From NCBI GenBank assembly GCA_035546355.1, contig DATKEH010000337.1, positions 1 to 6,536 on the forward strand: 6,536 nt of DNA, read 5' to 3'. The notes beneath the pieces are model-generated. The model was given only the letters and a program-made list of their open reading frames with translations, made no database searches and had not been told where the DNA came from. Origin of the DNA: DATKEH01 sp035546355. Its GTDB lineage: Bacteria > Acidobacteriota > Thermoanaerobaculia > Multivoradales > JAIOJS01. Shown here one piece after another: positions 1 to 6,536 of this stretch (positions are counted from its first letter, which is position 1; each line of letters opens with the position of its first letter). Position numbers and translations under genes: made by a program.

Positions 1-2612
1 GGCAGCTCGTCCTGCCAGTCGCTCCACCACCAGGTGGGCCGGCTGCGCCACCAGCGCTGGTACTTCACCGGCGCGAGGGGGAAGACGTGCACCGCCTCGC
101 CCCGCACCGCCGCCAGCTCCTGCACCGGCAAGACGTCGACGATCCAGACGCTGCGGCCGTGGGTGCCGGCCACCAGCTCCCGCTCGCGGGGGTGGACGAC
201 GAGGTCGTGGACCGGCGCGTTGGGCATCCCCGATCCCAGCGCCTGCCAGCTGCCGCCGCGGTCCAGCGACACGTAGACCCCGCGGTCGGTGCCGACGTAG
301 AGGACGTCGGGGTTGACCGGGTCCTCGCGGATGACGTTGACCGGCTCCGCCGGCAATCCGGCGGCGATGGAGCGCCAGCTGCGTCCGAGGTCCTCGCTGA
401 CGTGGAGGTAGGGCCGCAAGTCGTCGTCGCGGTAGCCCGATTGCGAGACGTAGGCGCGCTCCAGCACGTGCCTCGAGGCCTCGACGCGGGTGACCCAGCG
501 GTCGGCGGGGAGGCCGGCGGCGGCGGCGCGCCACTCGACGCCGCCGCCGTCGCTGACGTGCAGCTCGCCGTCGTCGGTGCCGACCCACAGTAGGCCGAAG
601 CGCAGCGGCGACTCGGAGATGGTGGTCACGGTGCCGAAGGGGACGTCGCCGCGCAGGGTGCTGGCGGTGAGCTCCGGGCTGATGACGGCCCAGTCGGCGC
701 CGCGCGCACCGCCCCCCTCGAAGGAGCGGTAGAGCCGGTTGGTGCCGAAGTAGAGGATGTCGCGATTGTGCTCCGACAGCAGGATCGGCGTCGACCAGTT
801 GTAGCGCAGCGCCGGCTCCTTCAGCGCGTCGCGGGGTCGCACCATCACCCTCTTGCCCGAGGAGTCGATGCGGAAGTAGAAGCCGAACTGGAAGCCGACG
901 TAGGTGGTGCCGTCGGCGGGGTCGATCTGCACGTGCATGCCGTCGCCGCCGCCGAGGAACTGCCACTCGTCCTCGCCGGGCCGCGAGCGGCTCGAGCCCT
1001 TCATCGTGCCGTTGTCCTGCAGGCCACCGTAGACGTTGTAGGGCTCGGCCATGTCCACCGCGACGGTGTAGAACTGCCCCACCGGCATGTCGTCCAGGCG
1101 CCGCCAGGTGACGCCTGCGTCCCAGCTCTCGTCGATGCCGCCGTCGTTGCCGAGCAGCAGGTGGCGGGCGTCGGCGGGGTCGATCCACAGCGCGTGGTGG
1201 TCGACGTGCACGGCGTCGTCGGCCAGGCTCTCGAAGCTGCGGCCGCCGTCGGACGAGGCCACCAGCGGCACCCCCAGCAGGTAGATGCGGTCGGCGTCGT
1301 CGGGGGCGACGCGGATCTGGCCGAAGTAGTAGCCGTAGGTGTAGACCACGTCGCGCAGCGGCTCGTCGTGCATCAGCCGCCAGGTGGCGCCGCCGTCTTC
1401 GGAGCGCCAGACCTGGAGACCGCGGATGTCGCTGGCGAAGAGGTTGGCGTTGGCGTCGTCGAGCTCGCCGAGGATCTCCTCGAGGGTGATCTGCTCGCTC
1501 TCGATCAGGTCGATCAGCGTCTTCGCGGTGAGGCTGGCGTCGAGGTCGCTCGCGCGGATGAAGTCCTCGATCGCCTCCGGGTCCTGCTCGAGGAGCTCCT
1601 CCCGGTTCATCCGCCGCAGCCGCTTGGCGGTCACCGCCGCCCCCCCGAGGTCCCACTCCTCCTCCGGCAGCAGCTCCTGGTTATCGAGGGCGGCGTAGAC
1701 GATCTGCGGATCGCTGGGGGCGATGGCGAGGCCGATACGGCCCACGTGCTCCCCCTGCGGCAAGCCGCCGCCGAGGCGCGTCCAGGTGTCGCCGCCGTCG
1801 GTGGACTTGTAGATGCCGCTGCCGTCGCCGCCCTCGACGAAGTCCCAGGGGCGGCGGAAGCGTTCCCAGGCGGCGGCGTAGAGGGTGTCGGGAGCGCGGG
1901 GGTCCATCACCAGGTCGACGACGCCGGTCCTCCCCTCCTCGTCGGCGGTGTCGAGCACCAGCTGCCAGCTGGCGCCGCCGTCGGTGGTGCGGTAGAGGCC
2001 GCGGGGGCCGCCGGGGGTGTAGAGGCGGCCCAGCACGGCGACGTAGACGCGGTTGGAGTCCCGCGGGTCGACGAGGATGCGGCCGACGCGGTCCGAGTCG
2101 CCGAGCCCGACGAAGCGCCAGGTCTCACCGCCGTCGTCCGAGCGGTAGACGCCGAGCCCGCCATAGGAGGAGCGCGACGAGTTGTTCTCGCCGCTGCCCA
2201 CCCATACCCGGTCCGGGTCGCGGGGGTCCACCGCCACGTCCCCCATGATCACCGTCGGCTGCTGGTCGAACAGCGTTCGCCACGACAGCCCGTGGTCGTC
2301 GGTGCGCCACAGCCCGCCGGAGGCGAAGGCCGCGTAGTAGCTGCCCGGCCGCCCGGGTACCTGCTCGATGTCGACCACCCGCCCGCCCTGGCGATTGGGG
2401 CCGATGCTGCGCCACTCGAGGTTGCGCAGCTCGGACTCCCGATCCAGGCGCTGGTGCTGCTCCCAGGCGGCGAGCCGCGCCTCGAGGGTCGAGGGCGGCT
2501 CCGGCGCCGGCCGCTGGCCGGCCGCCGGCCCGGCTGCCGCGATCCCGGTCGCGGCGGCGACGACGATCCACAGGCGGTGAGAGCGGGCGAGGCAACGGCG
2601 GCGATGGCGCAT
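1..2612 (-). CDS. Exported Asp-box (BNR)/VPS10-sortilin-like beta-propeller protein, C-terminus cut by window edge
   Basis: The frame is open from ATG at 2612 to the left edge: 870 codons, no stop. Residues 1-32 form a Sec signal peptide: an Arg-rich start (MRHRRRCLAR), a hydrophobic core (LWIVVAAATGIAAAG) and a likely cleavage site after AAG at 30-32. The mature part carries at least ten Asp-boxes (S/T-x-D-x-G-x-x-W/F), at about 104-111, 158-165, 209-216, 270-277, 404-411, 453-460, 496-503, 687-694, 739-746 and 782-789. These mark the blades of one or two beta-propellers. Family-typical motifs include VDHHALWIDP (470-479), LLLGNDGG (485-492) and YGGLQDNG (528-535). Such proteins are usually annotated as glycosyl hydrolase, BNR repeat or sortilin N-terminal proteins and run to about 1000 residues or more, so a C-terminal part is probably missing. 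No sialidase-type catalytic set is evident, so enzymatic activity should not be assumed. Periplasmic or extracellular binding is the safer inference. The propeller fold is secure; the function is unknown. Confidence 0.93.
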   Translation of the reverse strand, partial: MRHRRRCLARSHRLWIVVAAATGIAAAGPAAGQRPAPEPPSTLEARLAAWEQHQRLDRESELRNLEWRSIGPNRQGGRVVDIEQVPGRPGSYYAAFASGGLWRTDDHGLSWRTLFDQQPTVIMGDVAVDPRDPDRVWVGSGENNSSRSSYGGLGVYRSDDGGETWRFVGLGDSDRVGRILVDPRDSNRVYVAVLGRLYTPGGPRGLYRTTDGGASWQLVLDTADEEGRTGVVDLVMDPRAPDTLYAAAWERFRRPWDFVEGGDGSGIYKSTDGGDTWTRLGGGLPQGEHVGRIGLAIAPSDPQIVYAALDNQELLPEEEWDLGGAAVTAKRLRRMNREELLEQDPEAIEDFIRASDLDASLTAKTLIDLIESEQITLEEILGELDDANANLFASDIRGLQVWRSEDGGATWRLMHDEPLRDVVYTYGYYFGQIRVAPDDADRIYLLGVPLVASSDGGRSFESLADDAVHVDHHALWIDPADARHLLLGNDGGIDESWDAGVTWRRLDDMPVGQFYTVAVDMAEPYNVYGGLQDNGTMKGSSRSRPGEDEWQFLGGGDGMHVQIDPADGTTYVGFQFGFYFRIDSSGKRVMVRPRDALKEPALRYNWSTPILLSEHNRDILYFGTNRLYRSFEGGGARGADWAVISPELTASTLRGDVPFGTVTTISESPLRFGLLWVGTDDGELHVSDGGGVEWRAAAAGLPADRWVTRVEASRHVLERAYVSQSGYRDDDLRPYLHVSEDLGRSWRSIAAGLPAEPVNVIREDPVNPDVLYVGTDRGVYVSLDRGGSWQALGSGMPNAPVHDLVVHPRERELVAGTHGRSVWIVDVLPVQELAAVRGEAVHVFPLAPVKYQRWWRSRPTWWWSDWQDEL

Positions 2613-2620
2613 GTCGGAAC

Positions 2621-2625
2621 CCTCC
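2621..2625 (-). promoter_or_regulatory. Shine-Dalgarno site of the propeller gene
   Basis: On the minus strand GGAGG lies eight bases before the ATG at 2612, a near-ideal distance. It fixes the start of the propeller gene and agrees with the signal peptide that begins right there. The other two genes in the window lack a comparable site. Confidence 0.75.
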
Positions 2626-2674
2626 ACAGCGGACGACGAGGATGGGCGCGCTGCACGGGAGCGCGGCGACGACG

Positions 2675-2680
2675 ATTCTA
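2675..2680 (-). promoter_or_regulatory. Candidate -10 box upstream of the propeller gene
   Basis: The minus strand reads TAGAAT, five of six matches to TATAAT, in an AT-richer island within very GC-rich DNA. Transcription would start near 2668 and leave a leader of roughly 55 bases containing the Shine-Dalgarno site. I see no good -35 hexamer 16-18 bases upstream, so this is a moderate call based on the -10 box and its position. It would let the propeller gene be expressed separately from the PATAN gene upstream. Confidence 0.4.
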
Positions 2681-2718
2681 TGCACCCGCGGCGCGAGCGA
2701 CCGCGCCACCGCGCCGGC

Positions 2719-2842
2719 TCACCTCGCCAGCTCCTCCAGGCGAGCCCGCCAGGCCACGTCGCCGCAGGCCTGCTCGGCCAGGGCCAGCTCGAGGAGCAGC
2801 TGATCCCCAGGGGCGATCCAGCTTGTCGAGGGAGGCCCATAC
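2719..2842 (-). pseudogene. Possible frameshifted gene remnant between the two minus-strand genes
   Basis: This stretch has coding character but no intact reading frame. From 2842 one minus-strand frame reads VWASLDKLDRPWG. From about 2804 to the TGA at 2721-2719 a second frame reads GDQLLLELALAEQACGDVAW followed by RARLEELAR, an amphipathic, TPR-like helical tail. The frames meet at TGGGGATCAG, where one extra G would join them as ...LDKLDRPWGDQLLLEL.... Third positions in both parts are nearly all G or C, as in real genes here. No start codon with a ribosome site precedes it, and both frames differ from that of the PATAN gene. It could be the 3' end of a decayed gene, an assembly or sequencing indel, or chance in GC-rich DNA. 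I recognise no family. The rest of the gap, 2613-2718 and 2843-2888, shows only the propeller promoter and leader. Confidence 0.3.
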
Positions 2843-2888
2843 CGGCCGCGCCCCGCGAGAGCCCGCGGCGGTCCGACGCGGAGCCTCC

Positions 2889-5405
2889 CTACGGCGGCGC
2901 GTCCGGCGTCGCCTCGCCCACCTCGAGCGCTCCGTCGGTGAGCCAGTGGGCGAGGCCGGTGCGAATGCGGTAGGCGTCGGCCACCACCGCCTGTTCGCAC
3001 TCGAGCGGGCTGGCGCCCCCCTTGACCCGGGTCCACAGCTCCCGCAGGAAAGCCCCGTCCCGCTCGTGCTCCGGCGGCGTGGGGCGCTCGCCGGTGGCGC
3101 GCAGGAAGGCGTGGTCGGGCGCCAGCGCGCGCGCCCGCTGCAGCTCGTCGTAGCGCCGCATGCCCTCCATCAGCAGCCCCGTCACGTCGCGGCAGGGTCC
3201 GTCGGGCACCGCCTCGGCCGGCTGGCGGGTGAACTCGAAGCTCCGCGCCCGCGGCACTTCCAGCAGCTGGCAGAACGCATCGGGCATCGGCAACTCTCCG
3301 ACGCGGGCGTCGCGCAGAGCCCCCTTGCGTAACACCAGCTCGCCGACCACCGAGCGGTCCGGGGCGCGCAACAGCAGGCGCCCCGAAGCCTCGGTCTGCG
3401 TCAGGGTCTGCAGCAGCTCGGGCAGGCCGAAGGCCTCGAGGTCGCCGGCCAGGCTGGCGGCCGCGGCGGCCCCCCCCAGCACCGCCGCCGAGGCCCCCGC
3501 CGGCACCGCTTCGGAGGGCGCATCGGGAACCGTTCGCCAGCTCGCCAGCGCCGCCGCCGCCGCCTCGCCGAAGGGCTCCTGCGGAAAGCGCGTGGCGATC
3601 TCCTCGAACGCCTGCCGCACCGGCTCGCAGCGCGTGCTGTGGAGAGCGCGCACCAGGTGGAGCGGAGCGACGTTGCGGCGCAGGCTCATCCCCAGGACGC
3701 GCAGTGGCAGCTTGGCACGCAACGCCGCCACCAGCCGCTCGACCAGCGCCGGGTCCTCGGCCAGGTCGACGGCGCCGAGCTCGACCAGTCGCTCCATGGC
3801 GTCGCCGAGGTGCGGCTTCTGCGACAGCCCGTGGTCGAGGACTGCCCTGCGGGCGCTCTGCGTGCCATGGCGCACCAGCCCCGACACCACCATGCCGAGC
3901 ATGCGGCGCAGCTCCGGCGGGTCGTAGGGCGCGTTGCCGGGTTGCTCGAGCAGGCGCTCGAGCTCGCTCAGGCGCTGACGCAACACGGCCTCGGCCTCGG
4001 GGTGCTGCAGGAGGCCGAGGTGGGTCAGCGCCTCGCGCACCAGCTGCGCCAGACCGCCGAGGGCGGCGCTGCGGGCCGACAGCTGGACCTCGAGCGCCAC
4101 GTCCTCCCCCTCCGCGGGGCGAATCCGGTGCAGGAGGTAGACGAAGTTGCGCCGCAGCCAGGGCAGGTGGGGGTAGGCCTCCCCCAGGTCGAAGGAGCTC
4201 TCCAGCCGCTCGAGGGCGGCGCGGCGGCCGGCGGCGCCGTGCGCCTCGACCAGGGCGAGCCACAGCCGGCGCCGCGAGCGGTCGGGCTCGTCGTCCAGGG
4301 CCACCAGCAGGCCGTGCGGCGTCAGGACCGGGTAGCCGTCGAGCAGGCGGCGCAGCTGCGGCAGGCTGCCGGCCTGTTGGGTCTGCGCCATCAGCCGCCC
4401 CGGGTCGAGGTCCTCGTGCGCCTTCTCCAGGATGAGGTGGGCCATGGTCCGCTCCACCTTCCCCTCGGCCAGCAGCCGCCGCGCCACCTCCTGCACCTGG
4501 ACCGCGCGGGCGAGAGACCCCTCGTTGAACAGCTTGGCGACGGTCTTCAGCAGCTCGCGGAAGTGGACGGCCGCCTTGGATGGATCCTCCGCCAGCTCGA
4601 CGATGCGCTGCATCGCCTGGACGGGGGCGCTCTCGTAGACCGGCTCGCCCGCCTCGCCGCCCACCCACCAGTCGGCGACCCCCTGGCTGAGGGTCGAGAA
4701 CAGCTCGGAGTAACGGGACTCGCTCATCAGGCCCGCCCGGCTCAGGCTGGCCAGCAGTTGCTCGAGCTCGCCCTGGGAGCGGGCACTCTCGGTCGCGGTC
4801 ACCAGCAGCTGGGACGCCAGGCCGCTTCCCGCCGCCAGCCGCTCCCGATCGCCCGCCGCCTTCCCCTTGCCGCCCCCCCCCAGGCGGGTGAGCAGCAGCG
4901 CGAACTGGCGCATGCTGGCGGTGATTTCGGGCGGGGTGGCAGGGGCGCCGACGCCGATGGAGCCGACGGCGCCCGGGCGCGCCGCCCCGGCCGGCCGGTG
5001 CAGCACCTGGACGCCGACGGCGAGGTTGGCGTCGGCCTCGCTCGCCTGGCGCAGGTGGGCGCGCAACGCCGGGACTTCGGCCTGGGGCACCTGCGCCACC
5101 AGGACCTCGATCAGGTCGTCGACGTACGCCTGCAGCCGCTTGCGGTCGATCAGCCGCAACTTGCCCAGCAGCTGGATCTTGTTGACGGCGTGGAAGAAGT
5201 AGTCGCCGAGGGTGGTCGCGCTGCCCGGCGCCCGCACCTGGCTGGTGGTCCAGCCGAGGATCGTCTCGGCGCCGAGCGCCACCGGCTGGCCGAGCAGCAC
5301 CTCGACCGCATCGAGGACCAGCAGCGGCGCGAGCTGATCGGAGAGGTACGCCTGGACCTCCTCCACGGCCTGCCGGATCTCGGCGGCCAGCACCCGATCC
5401 TGCAT
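2889..5405 (-). CDS. Helical-repeat (HEAT/TPR-like) protein with C-terminal PATAN/DUF4388 domain
   Basis: This gene encodes about 838 residues from ATG at 5405 and ends with TAG at 2891-2889. It has no signal peptide or membrane segment, so it is probably cytoplasmic. Residues 1-130 are helical (MQDRVLAAEIRQAVEEVQAY opening). Residues 165-610 are a long run of Leu/Ala-rich amphipathic helices resembling HEAT or TPR repeats, with a distinctive DWWVGGE segment near 245. An Ala/Pro-rich linker spans about 612-650. Residues 651-757 match the PATAN (DUF4388) pattern: GDLEAFGLPELLQTL, ASGRLLL, GELVLRKGALRDARVGEL and SFEFTRQP. A short helical tail follows (SPLECEQAV, RIRTGLAHWLTDGALEVGEA). PATAN domains occur in regulatory proteins of Acidobacteria, Myxobacteria and relatives, often with receiver domains; none is seen here. 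A TTG at 5444 would add 13 residues, and an in-frame TGA just above it excludes any longer start. I prefer the ATG because third-position GC drops upstream of it. A regulatory or scaffolding role is inferred; the target is unknown. Confidence 0.88.
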   Translation of the reverse strand: MQDRVLAAEIRQAVEEVQAYLSDQLAPLLVLDAVEVLLGQPVALGAETILGWTTSQVRAPGSATTLGDYFFHAVNKIQLLGKLRLIDRKRLQAYVDDLIEVLVAQVPQAEVPALRAHLRQASEADANLAVGVQVLHRPAGAARPGAVGSIGVGAPATPPEITASMRQFALLLTRLGGGGKGKAAGDRERLAAGSGLASQLLVTATESARSQGELEQLLASLSRAGLMSESRYSELFSTLSQGVADWWVGGEAGEPVYESAPVQAMQRIVELAEDPSKAAVHFRELLKTVAKLFNEGSLARAVQVQEVARRLLAEGKVERTMAHLILEKAHEDLDPGRLMAQTQQAGSLPQLRRLLDGYPVLTPHGLLVALDDEPDRSRRRLWLALVEAHGAAGRRAALERLESSFDLGEAYPHLPWLRRNFVYLLHRIRPAEGEDVALEVQLSARSAALGGLAQLVREALTHLGLLQHPEAEAVLRQRLSELERLLEQPGNAPYDPPELRRMLGMVVSGLVRHGTQSARRAVLDHGLSQKPHLGDAMERLVELGAVDLAEDPALVERLVAALRAKLPLRVLGMSLRRNVAPLHLVRALHSTRCEPVRQAFEEIATRFPQEPFGEAAAAALASWRTVPDAPSEAVPAGASAAVLGGAAAAASLAGDLEAFGLPELLQTLTQTEASGRLLLRAPDRSVVGELVLRKGALRDARVGELPMPDAFCQLLEVPRARSFEFTRQPAEAVPDGPCRDVTGLLMEGMRRYDELQRARALAPDHAFLRATGERPTPPEHERDGAFLRELWTRVKGGASPLECEQAVVADAYRIRTGLAHWLTDGALEVGEATPDAPP
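4873..4881 (-). repeat. G9 homopolymer tract inside the PATAN-protein gene
   Basis: The minus strand carries nine consecutive G within the codons for LGGGG, near residues 175-179 of the protein, in a Gly/Lys-rich linker (GGGGKGKAAG). A second run of eight G on the same strand (3470-3477) lies in the Ala/Gly linker just before the PATAN domain. Both tracts sit in low-complexity linkers, where small changes would be tolerated. They are potential slippage sites, or weak points for sequencing accuracy. Confidence 0.85.
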
Positions 5406-5415
5406 GGCGAGCCGG

Positions 5416-5444
5416 ACGATATGTGCTCCCAGCTCGAGATGCAA
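5416..5444 (-). promoter_or_regulatory. Candidate promoter of the PATAN-protein gene, implying a leaderless or nearly leaderless start
   Basis: On the minus strand TTGCAT (5444-5439) and TATCGT (5421-5416) are separated by 17 bases. They match the consensus at three of six and four of six positions. The predicted transcription start is near 5409, only a few bases before the ATG at 5405, and no Shine-Dalgarno site precedes either possible start. The match is weak, but it is the most plausible promoter on this strand in the short intergenic region. Confidence 0.25.
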
Positions 5445-5489
5445 GGCAGCGCGTCACAGCGGCCCCTGGCGCGGTGGGCTCGCGGCCGG

Positions 5490-5495
5490 TACAAT
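5490..5495 (+). promoter_or_regulatory. Candidate -10 box of the kinase gene
   Basis: TACAAT matches five of six -10 positions and stands out in GC-rich surroundings, 34 bases before the kinase ATG. Transcription would begin around 5502, leaving a leader of about 28 bases without a Shine-Dalgarno site. No convincing -35 is visible at 16-18 bases. An in-frame ATG at 5494 overlaps this box and is therefore an unlikely start. Confidence 0.4.
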
Positions 5496-5529
5496 GCCGG
5501 GGCTCTTCCGCGCATCCCCCGCACCATCC

Positions 5530-6536
5530 ATGATCGGGCGCACCCTCTCCCACTACCGGATCACCGACAAGCTCGGCGAGGGGGGGATGGGCGAGGTCTA
5601 CGCCGCCGAGGACACCACCCTGGGGCGGCGGGTGGCGCTCAAGGTGCTGCCCCCCGAGATGGCGACCCGGCCGGAGCGGCTGAGCCGCTTCCGCCGCGAG
5701 GCCAAGGCGGTGGCGGCGCTGAACCACCCCAACATCGTCACCCTCTACTCGGTGGAGGAGGCGGACGGCCAGACCTTCCTGACCATGGAGCTGGTGGCGG
5801 GCGAGCCGCTGGCGCGGCGCATCCGCCCCGGCGGGCTACCGCTGGCCGAGCTGCTCGCCATCGCCATGCCGCTCGCCGACGCCCTCGCCGCGGCCCACGA
5901 CGGCGGCATCACCCACCGCGACCTCAAGCCGGCCAACGTGATGGTGGGGCCCGACGGGCGGCTCAAGGTCCTCGACTTCGGGCTGGCCAAGCTGCAGGAG
6001 GACTCGAGCGCCGGCGATCACCAGGCCACCGCCGCGATGACCGCCGGCCTCACCGCGGTGGGGTCGGTGATGGGCACCATGCCCTACATGTCGCCCGAGC
6101 AGGCGGAAGGCCTCGCCGTCGACCACCGCTCCGACCTGTTCTCCTTCGGCATCATCCTCTACGAGCTGGCCACCGGCGAGCGCCCCTTCCGCGGCGAGAC
6201 CTCGGCGCAGCTGGTCTCTTCGATCCTGCGCGACCGCCCCAGGGACGTGGGGCAGATCCGCGGCGACCTCCCCAGCCACCTGTCACGGATCCTCCGCCGC
6301 TGCCTGGAGAAGGACCCCGACCGCCGCTACCAGGGCGCCCGCGACCTGCGCCTGGAGCTCGAGGAGCTCGAGCGGCTGGGCGGGACCGCCGGCGCCAAGG
6401 CGCCGCCGTCGGTGGCGGTGCTGCCCTTCCTCAACATGAGCTCGGACCCCGAGCAGGACTACTTCTGCGAGGGGATCGCCGAGGAGCTGATCAACGGCCT
6501 GGGGCGGATCGAGAACCTGCGGGTCGCCTCCCGCAC
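5530..6536 (+). CDS. Serine/threonine protein kinase fused to a TolB-like domain, C-terminus cut by window edge
   Basis: The frame is open from ATG at 5530 to the right edge (335 codons). Residues 10-275 are a complete Hanks-type (PknB-like) kinase domain: P-loop GEGGMGEVY (16-24), ATP-binding Lys38 in VALKVL, alpha-C Glu57, catalytic loop HRDLKPAN (129-136) with Asp131, DFG (149-151), MSPEQ (187-191) and Asp202 in SDLFSFG. All key residues are present, so it should phosphorylate Ser/Thr of protein substrates. The activation segment is rich in Ser and Thr (159, 160, 167, 171, 175, 179, 183), as expected for autophosphorylation control. After a linker of only about a dozen residues, SVAVLPFLNMSSDPEQDYF (294-312) and GIAEELINGLGRIENLRVAS (315-334) begin a TolB-like (FlgO/COG5616-type) domain. 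In this family TPR repeats commonly follow; here that part is outside the window. No membrane segment separates the domains. The start MIGRTLSHYRI is typical of the family, which favours 5530 over the in-frame ATG at 5494. It is divergent from the PATAN gene. Confidence 0.95.
   Translation, partial: MIGRTLSHYRITDKLGEGGMGEVYAAEDTTLGRRVALKVLPPEMATRPERLSRFRREAKAVAALNHPNIVTLYSVEEADGQTFLTMELVAGEPLARRIRPGGLPLAELLAIAMPLADALAAAHDGGITHRDLKPANVMVGPDGRLKVLDFGLAKLQEDSSAGDHQATAAMTAGLTAVGSVMGTMPYMSPEQAEGLAVDHRSDLFSFGIILYELATGERPFRGETSAQLVSSILRDRPRDVGQIRGDLPSHLSRILRRCLEKDPDRRYQGARDLRLELEELERLGGTAGAKAPPSVAVLPFLNMSSDPEQDYFCEGIAEELINGLGRIENLRVASR

Noticed and set aside
1..2612. Sialidase or other glycosidase activity for the propeller protein
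   Set aside because: Asp-boxes are structural and occur in many non-enzymatic propellers. I could not identify a catalytic Arg triad, Tyr/Glu pair or Asp, so only the fold is called.
2845..2869. GC-rich hairpin after the PATAN gene (GCCGCG paired with CGCGGC, with a nested alternative stem)
   Set aside because: No T-tract follows on the minus strand, and short GC palindromes are common by chance here, so it is not called a terminator.
768..3332. Plus-strand open frame of about 854 codons
   Set aside because: It lies antisense to the propeller gene and part of the PATAN gene. Its translation is Val/Ala/Arg-rich without recognisable motifs, while the minus strand shows Asp-boxes and a signal peptide. 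It is a shadow produced by high GC.
3704..4435. Plus-strand open frame of about 243 codons
   Set aside because: Arg/Ala/Gly/Pro-rich shadow opposite the PATAN gene, with no motif or ribosome-binding site.
4860..4890. Gly-rich GGGGKGK segment resembling a Walker A P-loop in the PATAN protein
   Set aside because: It lacks the GK[S/T] signature and any following Walker B motif, and it is encoded by a homopolymer tract in a linker.
2719..5727. Minus-strand open frame of about 1002 codons
   Set aside because: It overlaps the PATAN gene in another frame and runs antisense into the kinase. The product is Gly/Ala/Arg/Pro low complexity. Only its last 30 or so residues look protein-like, and these are treated separately as a possible remnant.
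5745..6279. Minus-strand open frames opposite the kinase (81 and 147 codons)
   Set aside because: The opposite strand encodes intact kinase motifs (HRDLKPAN, DFG, MSPEQ). These frames are shadows.

Overview
The window is very GC-rich, with third codon positions almost all G or C. It holds two minus-strand genes and one divergent plus-strand gene. The gene types are a Sec-exported Asp-box/VPS10-like beta-propeller protein, a helical-repeat protein ending in a PATAN (DUF4388) domain, and a serine/threonine kinase fused to a TolB-like domain. This mix is most typical of Acidobacteriota (the Thermoanaerobaculia/Vicinamibacteria type), with a high-GC deltaproteobacterial-type genome as second choice. 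The assignment is inference from gene content, because no rRNA or other marker is present.

Layout. Positions 1-2612 (minus) carry an exported multi-bladed propeller protein cut by the left edge of the window. Its start is fixed by a clear Shine-Dalgarno sequence and a signal peptide, and a plausible -10 box lies just upstream. Positions 2613-2888 contain no intact gene but hold a short coding-looking stretch (2719-2842, minus) split between two frames, possibly a frameshifted gene remnant. Positions 2889-5405 (minus) encode a cytoplasmic protein of about 838 residues: a helical, HEAT/TPR-like body, an Ala-rich linker and a C-terminal PATAN domain. Positions 5406-5529 are a divergent intergenic region with candidate promoters in both directions. 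Positions 5530-6536 (plus) carry the N-terminal 335 residues of a Hanks-type kinase that runs directly into a TolB-like domain and is cut by the right edge.

How they may work together. The kinase and the PATAN protein are transcribed divergently from a gap of about 124 bases and are both signalling-type proteins, so they may be co-regulated or act together; the sequence does not prove this. The propeller gene has its own promoter and export signal and is probably an independent cell-envelope or secreted protein. No tRNA, rRNA, CRISPR array, insertion sequence or convincing intrinsic terminator was seen. Very long open frames on the wrong strand or frame (up to about 1000 codons) result from the high GC content. 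I did not find a clearly new system. The best leads are the split coding remnant, the kinase/PATAN pair and a G9 tract inside the PATAN gene.
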